A stretch of 46,665 nt of DNA, taken from positions 1 to 46,665 of the forward strand of contig CAMSMU010000004.1 in NCBI GenBank assembly GCA_947061115.1, read 5' to 3'. Source of the DNA: an uncultured Clostridium sp. (GTDB taxonomy: Bacteria > Bacillota > Clostridia > TANB77 > CAG-508). Under the pieces are notes generated by a model. It was not told where the DNA came from. It searched no databases and saw only the letters and a list, made by a program, of their open reading frames with translations. Of this stretch, positions 1-10,797 are shown piece by piece (within the stretch, counting starts at the first letter, position 1; each line of letters begins with the position of its first letter). Position numbers and translations under genes: made by a program.

Positions 1-2
1 TA

Positions 3-2141
3 AAAGATAAATTATGCAATTTAACTAATACTTTTGATGGTAAAAGTTTAGTTAATGCTTTAGTGCCTTCTTCGGTTTTATCTGAGGTTATGCATTTACA
101 AACTGAAACAACTGATGCATTAAATATAATTCATGAAAAAGGTTTATTCCCTATTAATGAAGTTGATGATAATTCGCTATATATAAAAAAATTAGAGAGC
201 AATTTATCTTTAAATAATAAAGGATTATTAAGTATAGCAAATATTTTAAAAGTTTCTAGAGATTTAATAGATTATTATAAAGGATTAAATTATGCTTCTT
301 TAGACGAATATTTTTCTTTTCTTTATTCTAATAGAGATTTAGAGAATAAAATATTTAAAGCAATAATATCTGAAGATATTATTGCTGATGATGCATCTAG
401 TAAGCTTTTATCTATTAGAAGATCTAAAATAAATATGGAGAATGATATAAAAAATAAACTTAACTCTATTATTCATTCTAATTCATATTCAAAATATATA
501 ATGGATTCAGTTATTACTATTAGAGATAATAGATATGTTATACCTGTCAAAGATGAATATAAAAGCTTTATAAAAGGATTTATACATGATACATCTGCAA
601 GTGGTTCTACTGTATACATTGAACCTTTATCTGTTTTTGAGATTAACAATAAAATTAAAGATTTAATTATTGAGGAAAATAAAGAAGTTCAAAATATTTT
701 AGATGATCTTGCATCTTCACTTTTTCCTTTGACCAATAATATATTAGAAAACATTAAATTAATTTCTAAATTAGATGTTATTTGTGCAAAGGCTAAACTT
801 TCTATTGAAATGGATGCTGTCAGTCCTATTTTGTGTAATGAGATCAATTTAATAAAAGCTAGACATCCTTTAATTTCTAAAGATACTGTTGTTCCTATTG
901 ATATTTATGTTGGAAAAGATTTTAAAACTTTAGTTATTACTGGCCCTAATACTGGTGGTAAAACTGTTACTCTAAAAACTGTTGGTCTTTTATGTATAAT
1001 GGCTCAATGTGGTTTGCATATTCCAGCTAAAGATGGTAGTAAATTAAAAGTTTTTGATAATATCTATGCTGACATTGGTGATGAACAAAGTATTGAGGAG
1101 TCTCTTAGTACATTTTCTAGTCATATGACTAATATAGTTAAAATAGTAGAAAATGTATCTTCAAATAGCTTAGTTTTAGTTGATGAATTAGGATCAGGTA
1201 CAGACCCTATTGAAGGTGCAAATTTAGCTATATCTTTACTCGAGTATTTTCACTCTAAAAGATGCATTATTCTTGCTACTACTCATTATCATGAAATTAA
1301 AAATTATTGTATAACACATGAAGGATTTGAAAATGCTAGTTGTGATTTCGATATTAACAAATTAGAACCAACTTACAAGTTATTAATCGGTATCCCTGGA
1401 AAAAGTAATGCTTTTGCTATTAGTGAACGTTTGGGACTTTCTAAGGATATTTTAGATAGAGCAAGGTCTCTTATGAATAAACCAGATATAGATATTGAAA
1501 GTTTAATGAAAGAGATCTATGATGATAAACTTCATATTAATAAGTTAAAGATTGAGGAAGAAAAAAATTTAAATCAAATAGAACTTTTGAGAAAATCTCT
1601 AGAAAAACAAATTTCTGATAAGCTATTAAATGAAGAAAAGAAATTAGAACTTGCCAAAAAAGAAGCCAAAGATATTTTACTTGATGCTAAGGAAACAGCA
1701 AACAGAATTATAAAGGAATTAAACCATGCTGACTTAAAAAGAGCTAATAAACTTAGAGATGAGATTAATAAAAAAACTAAAAATATATCTTCTAATAATG
1801 ATTTAGATTTAAGTGTTCTTTTAAAATTAAACAATCAAGAAACAAATAAACCAGATACATCCTCCACTATTCACATTAATAATTCTAAATCAAAAAATAT
1901 ATCTAGTGAAATTAATTTAATAGGTGAAAATGTAGATACAGCTATATCTATTTTAGATAAATATTTAGATGATTGCACTATGGCACATTTAAAGCAAATA
2001 AGAATTATTCATGGTAAAGGTACTGGAAAATTAAGAAATGGTATTCATAATTATTTAAAAAGCTCAAAATATGTAAGTTCATATAGAATTGCTGGTTATG
2101 GTGAAGGAGATTATGGTGTTACTATTGCTGAATTAAGATAA
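3..2141 (+). CDS. mutS2: MutS2 (endonuclease/ribosome-rescue ATPase), 5'-truncated by window edge
   Basis: MutS2 is a MutS-family ATPase with a C-terminal Smr nuclease domain. It acts on branched DNA and recombination intermediates and, in Bacillus, on collided ribosomes. The reading frame is open to the first base, so the N-terminal residues (roughly 25, by family comparison) lie outside. The first in-frame GTG at 63 is not the real start, because family-like sequence (..LVPSSVLSEVMHLQTETT) continues upstream of it. Visible motifs are Walker A GPNTGGKTVTLKT, Walker B LVLVDELGSGTDPIEGA, the switch ATTHYHEIKNY, a long Lys/Glu coiled coil, and a C-terminal Smr domain with HGKGTGKLRNGIHNYL. There is no MutS domain I, as expected for MutS2. 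It is followed at once by a strong hairpin terminator and faces the minus-strand rpmB. Confidence 0.96.
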   Translation, partial: KDKLCNLTNTFDGKSLVNALVPSSVLSEVMHLQTETTDALNIIHEKGLFPINEVDDNSLYIKKLESNLSLNNKGLLSIANILKVSRDLIDYYKGLNYASLDEYFSFLYSNRDLENKIFKAIISEDIIADDASSKLLSIRRSKINMENDIKNKLNSIIHSNSYSKYIMDSVITIRDNRYVIPVKDEYKSFIKGFIHDTSASGSTVYIEPLSVFEINNKIKDLIIEENKEVQNILDDLASSLFPLTNNILENIKLISKLDVICAKAKLSIEMDAVSPILCNEINLIKARHPLISKDTVVPIDIYVGKDFKTLVITGPNTGGKTVTLKTVGLLCIMAQCGLHIPAKDGSKLKVFDNIYADIGDEQSIEESLSTFSSHMTNIVKIVENVSSNSLVLVDELGSGTDPIEGANLAISLLEYFHSKRCIILATTHYHEIKNYCITHEGFENASCDFDINKLEPTYKLLIGIPGKSNAFAISERLGLSKDILDRARSLMNKPDIDIESLMKEIYDDKLHINKLKIEEEKNLNQIELLRKSLEKQISDKLLNEEKKLELAKKEAKDILLDAKETANRIIKELNHADLKRANKLRDEINKKTKNISSNNDLDLSVLLKLNNQETNKPDTSSTIHINNSKSKNISSEINLIGENVDTAISILDKYLDDCTMAHLKQIRIIHGKGTGKLRNGIHNYLKSSKYVSSYRIAGYGEGDYGVTIAELR

Positions 2142-2150
2142 TTTTAATAT

Positions 2151-2192
2151 AAAAACTATGTATTTTAGGCTCTACTAAAACACATAGTTTTT
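2151..2192. terminator. Intrinsic terminator after mutS2, probably bidirectional
   Basis: The arms AAAAACTATGT (2151-2161) and ACATAGTTTTT (2182-2192) pair perfectly, and an inner TTTTAG/CTAAAA pair extends the stem. A-tract and T-tract flank it, so it can end mutS2 on the plus strand and rpmB on the minus strand. Terminators of the same design recur at 10094 and 17445. Confidence 0.85.
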
Positions 2193-2220
2193 AATATTTT
2201 ATATAAATTAAGCTTATTAA

Positions 2221-2418
2221 TTACATATTTTCTATTTTTGCTGAACGTAAGCATTTAGAGCATACAGACATTTTTTTCTTTTCACCATTTACACTTATTC
2301 TTACTGTTCTAAGATTTGGTTTCCATGTTCTTGGCGCTCTTCTACTTACATGAGAACGAGCTATACTAATTCTGTTTCCACTTACTACTGATTTTCCACA
2401 TATTTCACATTTAGCCAT
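2221..2418 (-). CDS. rpmB: 50S ribosomal protein L28
   Basis: This is a 65-residue L28, a structural protein of the large ribosomal subunit. It starts MAKCEICGKSVVSGN and carries two CxxC pairs (CEIC near residue 4 and CSKC near residue 53) that form a zinc ribbon, so it is the zinc-binding (C+) paralogue type. The basic core has the usual RTWKPNLRTVRI motif. The start has a GGAGG sequence about 8 bases upstream. It is monocistronic, ending against the shared terminator of mutS2. Confidence 0.97.
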   Translation of the reverse strand: MAKCEICGKSVVSGNRISIARSHVSRRAPRTWKPNLRTVRISVNGEKKKMSVCSKCLRSAKIENM

Positions 2419-2576
2419 TTTACTGCACCTCCTATGCTTAAAATTAAATCGCTATTTATTATAATAGCACATATGTAAAATAATTTCAAGTATTTCATAT
2501 AAATTTTTTTGAGTTTCGATATTTTTCAAAGTTATTGTAACAAGAAGTATACAATAATATTACTTTTGAAAGTGAA

Positions 2577-2703
2577 TTAAGGTGTGGACCAGCAAATTAG
2601 AGTTAATACAAAAATTTAGTATAACATAAATTTTTGTTATAAACTCTTATTTGTTTCTTTAGTGATAAAATCAATAATACATAATACTTACATGACACCT
2701 TAA
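2577..2703. repeat. Intergenic element with terminal inverted repeats and an inner hairpin
   Basis: The outer 9-base arms TTAAGGTGT (2577-2585) and ACACCTTAA (2695-2703) are exact inverted repeats. Inside, AGAGTTAATACAAAAATTTA pairs imperfectly with TAAATTTTTGTTATAAACTCT. The right arm supplies the stop codon of the S4-domain gene on the minus strand. It could be a miniature mobile element, or a structured RNA ending the purA-purB-addA-rqcP transcript. The rest of the rpmB-rqcP gap (2419-2576) shows nothing I can support beyond the rpmB leader. Confidence 0.45.
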
Positions 2704-2945
2704 TCGTTATTTAATATTTTTATTACTTCATCAGTATTCGCATTCTGCCCTTTTGGAATTTGTATTATTTCAAATTTAGAAGTACTATTTCCAAATTTAA
2801 TTTCTACTATATCTCCTACTTTTACTTCATAACTTGGCTTTACTTGTTTTCCATTTACACTTATTCTTCCACCATCTGCCGCTTCATTAGCAACGGTTCT
2901 CCTTTTTATTACCCTTGATACTTTTAAAAATTTGTCTATTCTCAT
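2700..2945 (-). CDS. rqcP: RqcP-like S4-domain RNA-binding protein
   Basis: This 81-residue protein is almost entirely an S4 RNA-binding fold ([24 protein letters not shown], then [20 protein letters not shown]). It matches the YabO/RqcP family, which works with RqcH on stalled 50S subunits to add alanine tails to nascent chains. Length and motif order are typical. Its ATG follows the addA stop codon directly (TAAATG), so it is translationally linked to addA. Its stop codon lies in the right arm of the inverted repeat that follows. Confidence 0.88.
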   Translation of the reverse strand: MRIDKFLKVSRVIKRRTVANEAADGGRISVNGKQVKPSYEVKVGDIVEIKFGNSTSKFEIIQIPKGQNANTDEVIKILNND

Positions 2946-5900
2946 TTATTTAACCTCTATAATTTTATTTAAGTATGTAGAATATATATACATATTATCT
3001 ACTTTTCTTCTTTTTGATTTTTCTAATGCCATTTTATATAATTCTAATTGTTTTTTATATTTTTCTATAAGTTCATTTTCGTCATCTTTTACATAGTCTG
3101 TTTTATAGTCTACTAATACAAGTTTATCTTCTCTTGATATATAATAAAGATCAATTATTCCTTGTACTAATATTTTTTCATTTGTTCCTTCATATATATA
3201 TTTTGAGTCTATATTTAAATAAAATGGTTGTTCCCTTCCTATCTCTTTTGCATCTAATAATTCTTTATATAATTTTGAATTAATATATTTTTCTATAACT
3301 TTAATGTCAATACATTTCTGTTCTTCTTTTGTTATTACTTTTTTTTCTGTTAAATTTTCTATTAATTCTTTTATTTCAACATTTGTTTTTTGATTTGTTA
3401 ATTTGCTTAATATTAAATGTATTAATGTTCCTCTTCTTGCTCCAGTTATTTTATTTTTTTCTGCAAAACTTGGTATCTTTTTATTCATTATATTTTCTTC
3501 TTGTTTTAGAGCAGTTACTGATGTTTTTGTTGGAAGTTCTATATCTTTTTCATATTTATATTTATAGTTTAAAGCTGTATCTATTCTCTCATACTCTTCT
3601 TTGTTTATTTTTCTTCTTTCAATCTGTTTAATTATTTCATCTTTCTTTTTATAAATTTCTTCATTTTCGTTTTTTTCTTGTATTAGATCAGACTTATTTA
3701 TAATATTTAAAGTCATTTGTGGATCATCATTATATTTGTATACTAATTCAAACCAATCCAGATATGTTTTATATTTTTCTACTAACTTATAATTCATTTT
3801 TTGTGGTTTTATAAATCTATAGTATTTTTCTATTTCATCCTGCTTTTGTTCTAAACTTTTTTCTACATTATTTTTTGTTCCAATTATTATTAGTTTGTCT
3901 TTTGCTCTTGTTAATGCAACATATAACACTCTCATTTCTTCTGATATTGCTTCTTTATTAGATTTAATCTTTATTGCTTCTTTTGTGAGTAATGGATATT
4001 CTATTCCATTTAACACATAGTTTGCGCCTATTCCTATTTCATTATCTAAAACTATTTTTTCGCTAATTTCCCTTAAGTTGAATTTTTTATTTGTATTACA
4101 TAAAAATACAATTGGAAACTCTAACCCTTTACTTTTGTGTATACTCATTATTCTTACTACATCATCGTTTTCTCCGATTACTCTAGCAGCTCCTAAATCA
4201 TTATTGCTTGTCCCTACTTTTTCCATGAATATAATAAAATTAAATAGACCTTTAAAGCTGATTTTTTCATATTCTTTTGCTTTTTCAAATAATTTTTTTA
4301 GGTTTGCTTGTCTCAAATTTCCATCTGGCATTAATCCTACATAATGATAATATCCTGTTCGAATATAAATATACCATATTAGTTCATTTAGTGGTAATTC
4401 TTTTTCTTTTTGTTTTAAATTATTAATTAATGATAAAAATTTTTGTATTTTATCTTTTAAATCTTTTCTTACATTATTATCTTCTTTTGCTTTTTTTATA
4501 GCATTATAAAATGATGAGTTTCTATCTACTAATCTTATTTCTATTAAGTCATTATCTGTAAATCCGCCTATTACTGATCTTAAAACCGTTACTAATGGTA
4601 TATCTTGAAGTGGATTGTCTATTATTTTTAAAATTGACATTATTGTATCTATTTCAATAGTATTAAGATATTCGGTTGCAATATCTGAAAACACTGGTAT
4701 ATTTGCTTCCGTTAATTCTTTTTCATAGATATTAGCTATTGATTTTGGGCTTCTTAATAGTATTGTCATATCTTTATATTTTATGTTTTGTTGTTTTAAT
4801 TCTTTTATCTTTTTTGCAATAAGTCTTGCTTCTAATGTAGCATTTTCTATTACTTCTTGAGTTTCATCATTTTCTGCACTCTCTATTTCAATTATATTTA
4901 ATTCTGTTTCTGAGTTTATATTTTCTTTTTCAAAATTAGCTCCTAAGTTTAATGCTTCTTCCTCTGTATATTCTATTTCTCCTAAATCTTTACTCATTAT
5001 ATTGGTAAACACTAAATTAGTTATATCTAATACATTCTTTCTACTTCTAAAATTTTTATATAATTGTATTTTTGTATCTTCTGTTATTTCGTCTTTTGGA
5101 ATAGAATATGTGTTATATTTACTCATAAATAATTGTGGATTTGCTTGTCTAAACTTATATATACTTTGTTTTACATCTCCAACCATGAATATGTTTTTTC
5201 CATTAGACACACTCTTTAATATATATTCCTGAAGTGAGTTACTGTCTTGATATTCATCTATATCTATTTCATTAAAGTCATATTTTTTTGCAATTTCTGA
5301 TGGGGTTCCATCTTCTTTTACTAATATCTTTAATGCTAAATGTTCGATATCACTAAAATCCACAATGTTTTTTTCTCTCTTTCTTTTACTAAATTCTTCA
5401 CTAAACATTGTAACTAATCTTTGTATGCTTTTTAAAGTATTATACATCTCTTTGATATCTGCAATTATTTGTTTAGAATTATCCTGCATTAATTTTTGTA
5501 CTTCTGAAAAACTTGATTTTATACCATCTCTTATACTTTTTGCTCTTTCTTTTACTTCTCTTTCTTCTTCTGATATTTTACTTTTTCTAGGCCATGTATT
5601 CCAGACTTTGCTGTTTATATCTTCATATGCTTTATCCCAATTTTCTAAATTCATATTATTAATTTCATTTAGATCAATATTTAATGTGCTTACATAATCT
5701 ATTAATTCTGGATATACACTTAGTTCTTTAATTGCATATTTTAGGCTTTTTATATTGTCTTCTATTGTTTCTTGTGCTTTTTTTAAAATAATCTTGCCCC
5801 ATTTAGTTTTTGAAAAATCGTCTTCTTTTATATTATACTCTTCTACTTTTTCTTCTATCCATTTTTCAGGAAATGGATCACTTTGTATAAATTCATATAT

Positions 5901-6428
5901 TTTTAGTATTAGATTTTTTAAATTTATATCGTCTTTGTATGTTGTATACAGTTCTAATAGGCTAAGAAAGCTTTCTTCTTGTTTCTCATATTCTTGTTCA
6001 AAAATATCTTCTATTATTTCTTGTTTCATTATTTGTATTTCTGTTTCGTCTGCAACTCTAAAATTAGCACTTACTCCAACTTCAAAAAAGTTGTTTCTTA
6101 TTACATTTAAACAAAATGAATGTATTGTACTAATATTTGCCTTATTTATTAAAAGTAGTTGCCTTTGCAAATTCTCATCATTAGGATTTTTTTCTATTTC
6201 TAGGTATATTTTATCCATTAATCTTTGTCTCATTTCACTTGCTGCTGCATTTGTAAATGTTACTACAAGTATTTTGTCTACATCTACTTTTTCATTTATT
6301 ATTCTGTTCATAATTCTTGCGACTAATACTGAAGTCTTACCACTTCCTGCTGCAGCTGAAACTAGTAAATTTCTACCACTTAATTTAATTGCCATTTCTT
6401 GTTCTTTAGTCCATTTGTTATCTGGCAT
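2946..6428 (-). CDS. addA: ATP-dependent helicase/nuclease subunit AddA
   Basis: AddA is the UvrD-type helicase plus RecB-type nuclease subunit of the AddAB recombination complex, which resects double-strand ends for RecA loading. The 1160 residues contain Walker A AAAGSGKTSVLVARI (about residue 25), FTNAAASEMRQRL, the Walker B-like IDEYQDSN, a YKNFRSRKNVL motif, VRIMSIHKSKGLEFPIVFL, and LYVALTRAKDKLIIIG. The nuclease motifs are GTLIHLILSKL and LVDYKTDYV near the C terminus. Length is normal for the family. The usual upstream partner addB is not next to it: purB lies 11 bases upstream instead, so AddB must be encoded elsewhere if the complex is conventional. Confidence 0.95.
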   Translation of the reverse strand: MPDNKWTKEQEMAIKLSGRNLLVSAAAGSGKTSVLVARIMNRIINEKVDVDKILVVTFTNAAASEMRQRLMDKIYLEIEKNPNDENLQRQLLLINKANISTIHSFCLNVIRNNFFEVGVSANFRVADETEIQIMKQEIIEDIFEQEYEKQEESFLSLLELYTTYKDDINLKNLILKIYEFIQSDPFPEKWIEEKVEEYNIKEDDFSKTKWGKIILKKAQETIEDNIKSLKYAIKELSVYPELIDYVSTLNIDLNEINNMNLENWDKAYEDINSKVWNTWPRKSKISEEEREVKERAKSIRDGIKSSFSEVQKLMQDNSKQIIADIKEMYNTLKSIQRLVTMFSEEFSKRKREKNIVDFSDIEHLALKILVKEDGTPSEIAKKYDFNEIDIDEYQDSNSLQEYILKSVSNGKNIFMVGDVKQSIYKFRQANPQLFMSKYNTYSIPKDEITEDTKIQLYKNFRSRKNVLDITNLVFTNIMSKDLGEIEYTEEEALNLGANFEKENINSETELNIIEIESAENDETQEVIENATLEARLIAKKIKELKQQNIKYKDMTILLRSPKSIANIYEKELTEANIPVFSDIATEYLNTIEIDTIMSILKIIDNPLQDIPLVTVLRSVIGGFTDNDLIEIRLVDRNSSFYNAIKKAKEDNNVRKDLKDKIQKFLSLINNLKQKEKELPLNELIWYIYIRTGYYHYVGLMPDGNLRQANLKKLFEKAKEYEKISFKGLFNFIIFMEKVGTSNNDLGAARVIGENDDVVRIMSIHKSKGLEFPIVFLCNTNKKFNLREISEKIVLDNEIGIGANYVLNGIEYPLLTKEAIKIKSNKEAISEEMRVLYVALTRAKDKLIIIGTKNNVEKSLEQKQDEIEKYYRFIKPQKMNYKLVEKYKTYLDWFELVYKYNDDPQMTLNIINKSDLIQEKNENEEIYKKKDEIIKQIERRKINKEEYERIDTALNYKYKYEKDIELPTKTSVTALKQEENIMNKKIPSFAEKNKITGARRGTLIHLILSKLTNQKTNVEIKELIENLTEKKVITKEEQKCIDIKVIEKYINSKLYKELLDAKEIGREQPFYLNIDSKYIYEGTNEKILVQGIIDLYYISREDKLVLVDYKTDYVKDDENELIEKYKKQLELYKMALEKSKRRKVDNMYIYSTYLNKIIEVK

Positions 6429-6438
6429 ACTCTTCTCC

Positions 6439-7794
6439 TTATTCTATTCTAGCTAATTTTTCTGCTAACCCTATATAATCTTCTGGTTTTAAGTTTAATA
6501 AATTTTCTTTATCTTTATTATCTATTTCTAATTCTTGTACAAATTCATATATTTCTTCTAATGTTATTTTCTTGCCTCTAGTCATATTTTTTAGCGTTTC
6601 ATATGCATTATCATATTTGTTTTTTCTTAAGATAGTTTGTATTGCCTCTGCTAATATTTCTGGTGTATTTCTTAATTCCTCTATTAGGTATTCTTCATTT
6701 ACTTTCACTTTATTTATTCCAGTAATTGTTTGTTTTACAGCAATTACTGTGTATGCAAATGCTACTCCTATATTTCTAAGTACAGAAGAATCACTTAAAT
6801 CTCTTTGCATTCTTGATATTTGTAAATTATCTATAAAAGATCCTAAAATACTATTTGCCATTTTTATATTTGCCATTGCATTTTCAAAGTTTATTGGATT
6901 TATCTTATGCGGCATTACAGAAGATCCTATTTCTCCTTTTATATTGTCTTGTAAAAAATAATTTTTGCTAATATACATCCACATATCACTACAAAAGTCT
7001 AAAATTATATTGTTTAATAATTTCATTTCCGAAAATACTATACAAATTGTATCATGTGATTCTATTTGGGTTGTATATAAATTAAATTCCAACCCAAAAC
7101 TCTCCACAAAATCTTGACTTATCTTCATCCAATCTACATTTGGATAAGAAATTATATGTGCATTAAAATTGCCTACTGTTCCATTAAATTTACCTGTTAT
7201 TTTTTCTAGTCTAATTTTATTTAAAATTTTATTACATCTATATGCAAATATTGCAAATTCTTTACCTACAGTTGTTGGTGTAGCATTTTGTCCATGTGTA
7301 TGTGATAACATTGGTATTTTCGCATATTTATTTGCTTTTTCTTTTAATTTATCAATAAGTTTCTCTATATTAGGAATAAGTACTTTTTCTATTAGATCTT
7401 TTTCCATTATTCCATATGCTAAGTTATTTATATCTTCTGATGTACAGCAAAAGTGAACTAAATTATTATATTTTTCTATATTATTTTCTTTTAGTTTTTC
7501 ATTTATATAATATTCTACTGCTTTTACATCATGTTTAGTTGTTTTTTCAATGTATTTAACTTTTTTTGCCTCAGATAAATCAAATTCTTCTACTATTTTA
7601 TCTAAAATTTCTATATCTTTTTCATCATATTCCACATTAATTTCGTTAATTGTTAATAATTTTTTAAGCCATGCTATTTCTACTATAATTCTATTTTTTA
7701 TTAAATGATATTCGCTAAAATATTCTTTTACTTCTTTTGTTAGTTCTTTATATCTTCCATCTATTGGAGAAATATTATATATTTCGTCTATCAT
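6439..7794 (-). CDS. purB: Adenylosuccinate lyase
   Basis: PurB splits SAICAR to AICAR and adenylosuccinate to AMP, each releasing fumarate. I place the start at the ATG giving MIDEIYNISPIDGRY because GGAGG lies just upstream; the longer reading starts inside the end of purA. The ISPIDGRY N terminus and a length near 451 residues place it in the E. coli-like PurB subgroup rather than the shorter Bacillus type. The superfamily signature GSSVMPHKINPINFE is present near residue 290, and SHTHGQNATPTTVGKE contains the catalytic His loop. It directly follows purA, so both steps from IMP to AMP are co-transcribed. Confidence 0.96.
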   Translation of the reverse strand: MIDEIYNISPIDGRYKELTKEVKEYFSEYHLIKNRIIVEIAWLKKLLTINEINVEYDEKDIEILDKIVEEFDLSEAKKVKYIEKTTKHDVKAVEYYINEKLKENNIEKYNNLVHFCCTSEDINNLAYGIMEKDLIEKVLIPNIEKLIDKLKEKANKYAKIPMLSHTHGQNATPTTVGKEFAIFAYRCNKILNKIRLEKITGKFNGTVGNFNAHIISYPNVDWMKISQDFVESFGLEFNLYTTQIESHDTICIVFSEMKLLNNIILDFCSDMWMYISKNYFLQDNIKGEIGSSVMPHKINPINFENAMANIKMANSILGSFIDNLQISRMQRDLSDSSVLRNIGVAFAYTVIAVKQTITGINKVKVNEEYLIEELRNTPEILAEAIQTILRKNKYDNAYETLKNMTRGKKITLEEIYEFVQELEIDNKDKENLLNLKPEDYIGLAEKLARIE

Positions 7795-7802
7795 TTTTCC
7801 TC

Positions 7803-9138
<1,336 letters not shown>

Positions 9139-9192
9139 TTAATAATTGAATTTTGCTAATATAATAAATGCATTATATTTTGTATTCTATAG

Positions 9193-9370
9193 TAGTTAAA
9201 TTTAACTATATTACAACACTTGCTCTTGTTGTCGCACGTCTTCCTTTGCACAAGAAAATCAAAGATTTTCTGCGCAGATATATAATGATTGCTTCAATCG
9301 CACTTCGCCTAAAAGGCTACGTTTGGTCGCGATTCGGGCTTTGCTTATGTAATATACTTAAATTTAGCTA
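9193..9370. repeat. Intergenic inverted-repeat element, GC-richer core
   Basis: A 22-base left arm (9193-9214, beginning TAGTTAAATTTAACTATA) matches the reverse complement of 9349-9370 with two mismatches. The roughly 130-base core is much richer in G and C than its surroundings and holds small nested inverted repeats such as AAAATCAAAGATTTT. It fills most of the gap between the divergent purA and nth genes. It looks like a miniature inverted-repeat element or a long folded RNA. No protein motif is visible in it. Confidence 0.5.
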
Positions 9371-9394
9371 TTATAATAACATTAAGAATGGAAT

Positions 9395-9423
9395 TTGCTA
9401 TTTCTATTATTTTTTTGTATAAT
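9395..9423 (+). promoter_or_regulatory. Probable promoter of nth
   Basis: TTGCTA (9395-9400) and TATAAT (9418-9423) are 17 bases apart, 28 bases before the nth start. The -35 is a weak match, the -10 perfect. Confidence 0.5.
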
Positions 9424-9451
9424 AATTAAAACTTAATTTAGGAGATATATA

Positions 9452-10081
9452 ATGAAAAAAGATACAGCTATACAAATTATTGAAAGTTTGAAAAAAGATT
9501 ATCCTGATGCTACTTGTAGTTTGGATTTTTCTACACCTTTTCAAATGTTAGTCTCTGTTGTACTTTCTGCACAATGTACAGATGAAAGGGTTAATAAAAC
9601 TACTCCTGCTATTTTTGAAAAATATCCTACTGTTTATGATTTTTATAAAATGGATATTAATACTTTAGAAGAATTAATTCATCCTTGTGGCTTTTACAAA
9701 GCTAAAGCGAGAAACTTAAAAGCTGCTAGTAAAATGATTGTAGAAGTTTATGATGGTGTAGTTCCTAATACAATGGAGGAACTTATAAAAATACCTGGTG
9801 TTGGGAGAAAAAGTGCAAATGTCATCATGCTTGAGGCTTTTCACAATCCTCAAGGCATTGCTGTTGATACACATGCTAAAAGAATTTCTAATAGAATTGG
9901 TTTTTCTAAAGAAACTGATCCATTAAAAATTGAACAAGATCTAATAAAAGTATTTCCTAAAAAATATTTTTATGATGTAAATCATTTATTAGTATGGCAT
10001 GGAAGAAAAACTTGTATTGCAAGAAATCCTAAATGTGAAAACTGTTCTATTAAAGATTTTTGTAAAAATAAAACGAAATAA
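9452..10081 (+). CDS. nth: Endonuclease III (DNA glycosylase/AP lyase)
   Basis: Nth removes oxidised pyrimidines and cleaves at abasic sites in base-excision repair. The 209 residues show a helix-hairpin-helix ELIKIPGVGRKSANVIM with the catalytic lysine in GRKSA. The catalytic aspartate is in VDTHAKRISNRIGF. The C-terminal iron-sulfur cluster motif is C-x6-C-x2-C-x5-C (CIARNPKCENCSIKDFC). The start follows TTAGGAGA at normal spacing. It is a single-gene unit between its own promoter and a strong terminator. Confidence 0.96.
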   Translation: MKKDTAIQIIESLKKDYPDATCSLDFSTPFQMLVSVVLSAQCTDERVNKTTPAIFEKYPTVYDFYKMDINTLEELIHPCGFYKAKARNLKAASKMIVEVYDGVVPNTMEELIKIPGVGRKSANVIMLEAFHNPQGIAVDTHAKRISNRIGFSKETDPLKIEQDLIKVFPKKYFYDVNHLLVWHGRKTCIARNPKCENCSIKDFCKNKTK

Positions 10082-10093
10082 ATTTATATATTT

Positions 10094-10135
10094 AAAAGCT
10101 ATACTTTTTAGTCTTACTAAAAATGTATAGTTTTT
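10094..10135 (+). terminator. Intrinsic terminator after nth
   Basis: CTATAC-TTTTTAG and CTAAAAA-TGTATAG form a long stem with a five-base loop, preceded by an A-run and followed by TTTTT. It begins 13 bases after the nth stop codon. Confidence 0.85.
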
Positions 10136-10220
10136 ATTATTCTAATTCTTATTTTATAGATATTATACTTTATTCTTTATTTTTTTCTAATTCTTCATCT
10201 GTTTTTCTCATTTCTTTTTT

Positions 10221-10601
10221 TTATGTTTCTGCTAACATATTTTTGCCTCCTTTTATATATTTTTTATTTATTTCTTTTAGTTTATTTTCTCTCAAAACAT
10301 TTATTAATATATTTGCACTATATATATCTAGATTTTCTATTTCTTCTTTTGTTAATTTGCTTTTTTATACTTTTTTATAGACTTCTTCTGTTTTTTCTTT
10401 GTTTTTTGCTCTATCTAGTAATATTATTTTGTATAATGATCCTTCTTTTTCTAGTATTTCTTTTTCTTCATACTTATTTATATCTACTGCTTTATATTTA
10501 CTAAAGCTTTCTTCTTTTATTCCTTCTATTTTTTCCTCTGTTTCTTCTATTCTTTCTTTTACTTTCCATTTGCCTTTTCCTGTATATAATTCTGCGGGCA
10601 C
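10221..10601 (-). pseudogene. Decayed coding remnant, unknown (possibly phage-related)
   Basis: Two minus-strand frames read as one lysine/glutamate-rich protein broken by a frameshift near 10365. The first runs from AELYTGKGKWKVKERIEE to EEVYKKV, the second from KSKLTKEEIENLDIY to GGKNMLAET. The 5' end is lost in a GC-rich repeat that begins at the same point. There is no ribosome-binding site; the only start is a GTG inside the repeat. I cannot assign a family. The charged short composition resembles small phage structural or tail-accompanying proteins, but that is only an impression. The remaining bases of the 10136-10797 gap hold nothing else I can name. Confidence 0.4.
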
Positions 10602-10632
10602 ACCTCAATCGCCTCTACGATATTTTTGATGG
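10592..10632. repeat. Diverged GC-rich REP-like repeat
   Basis: TGCGGGCACACC...GCCTCTACG followed by GGTCGACCCTAC resembles the cleaner palindrome at 23761-23787 (TGCGGGCGAC...GTCGCCCCTACG). Such short, GC-rich palindromes stand out in this AT-rich DNA and mark sites of small insertions. This one abuts the broken 5' end of the decayed gene. Confidence 0.5.
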
Positions 10633-10797
10633 TCGACCCTACAATTTTATTCTATTTAAAAATTTAAGATTTAATAATAGATTATATTACAAAAACATGC
10701 TAAAAGCAACAAAAATCGTTCGTCAAATATCTGCAAAATTCGCCAAACGTTTTTTATTATACTAAATATAAGAACAGTTTTTCTTTGTTATTACACA

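Noticed and set aside
5755..6456. Long plus-strand reading frame opposite addA (233 codons)
   Set aside because: It is an antisense shadow of the addA reading frame, with no ribosome-binding site and no recognisable domain.
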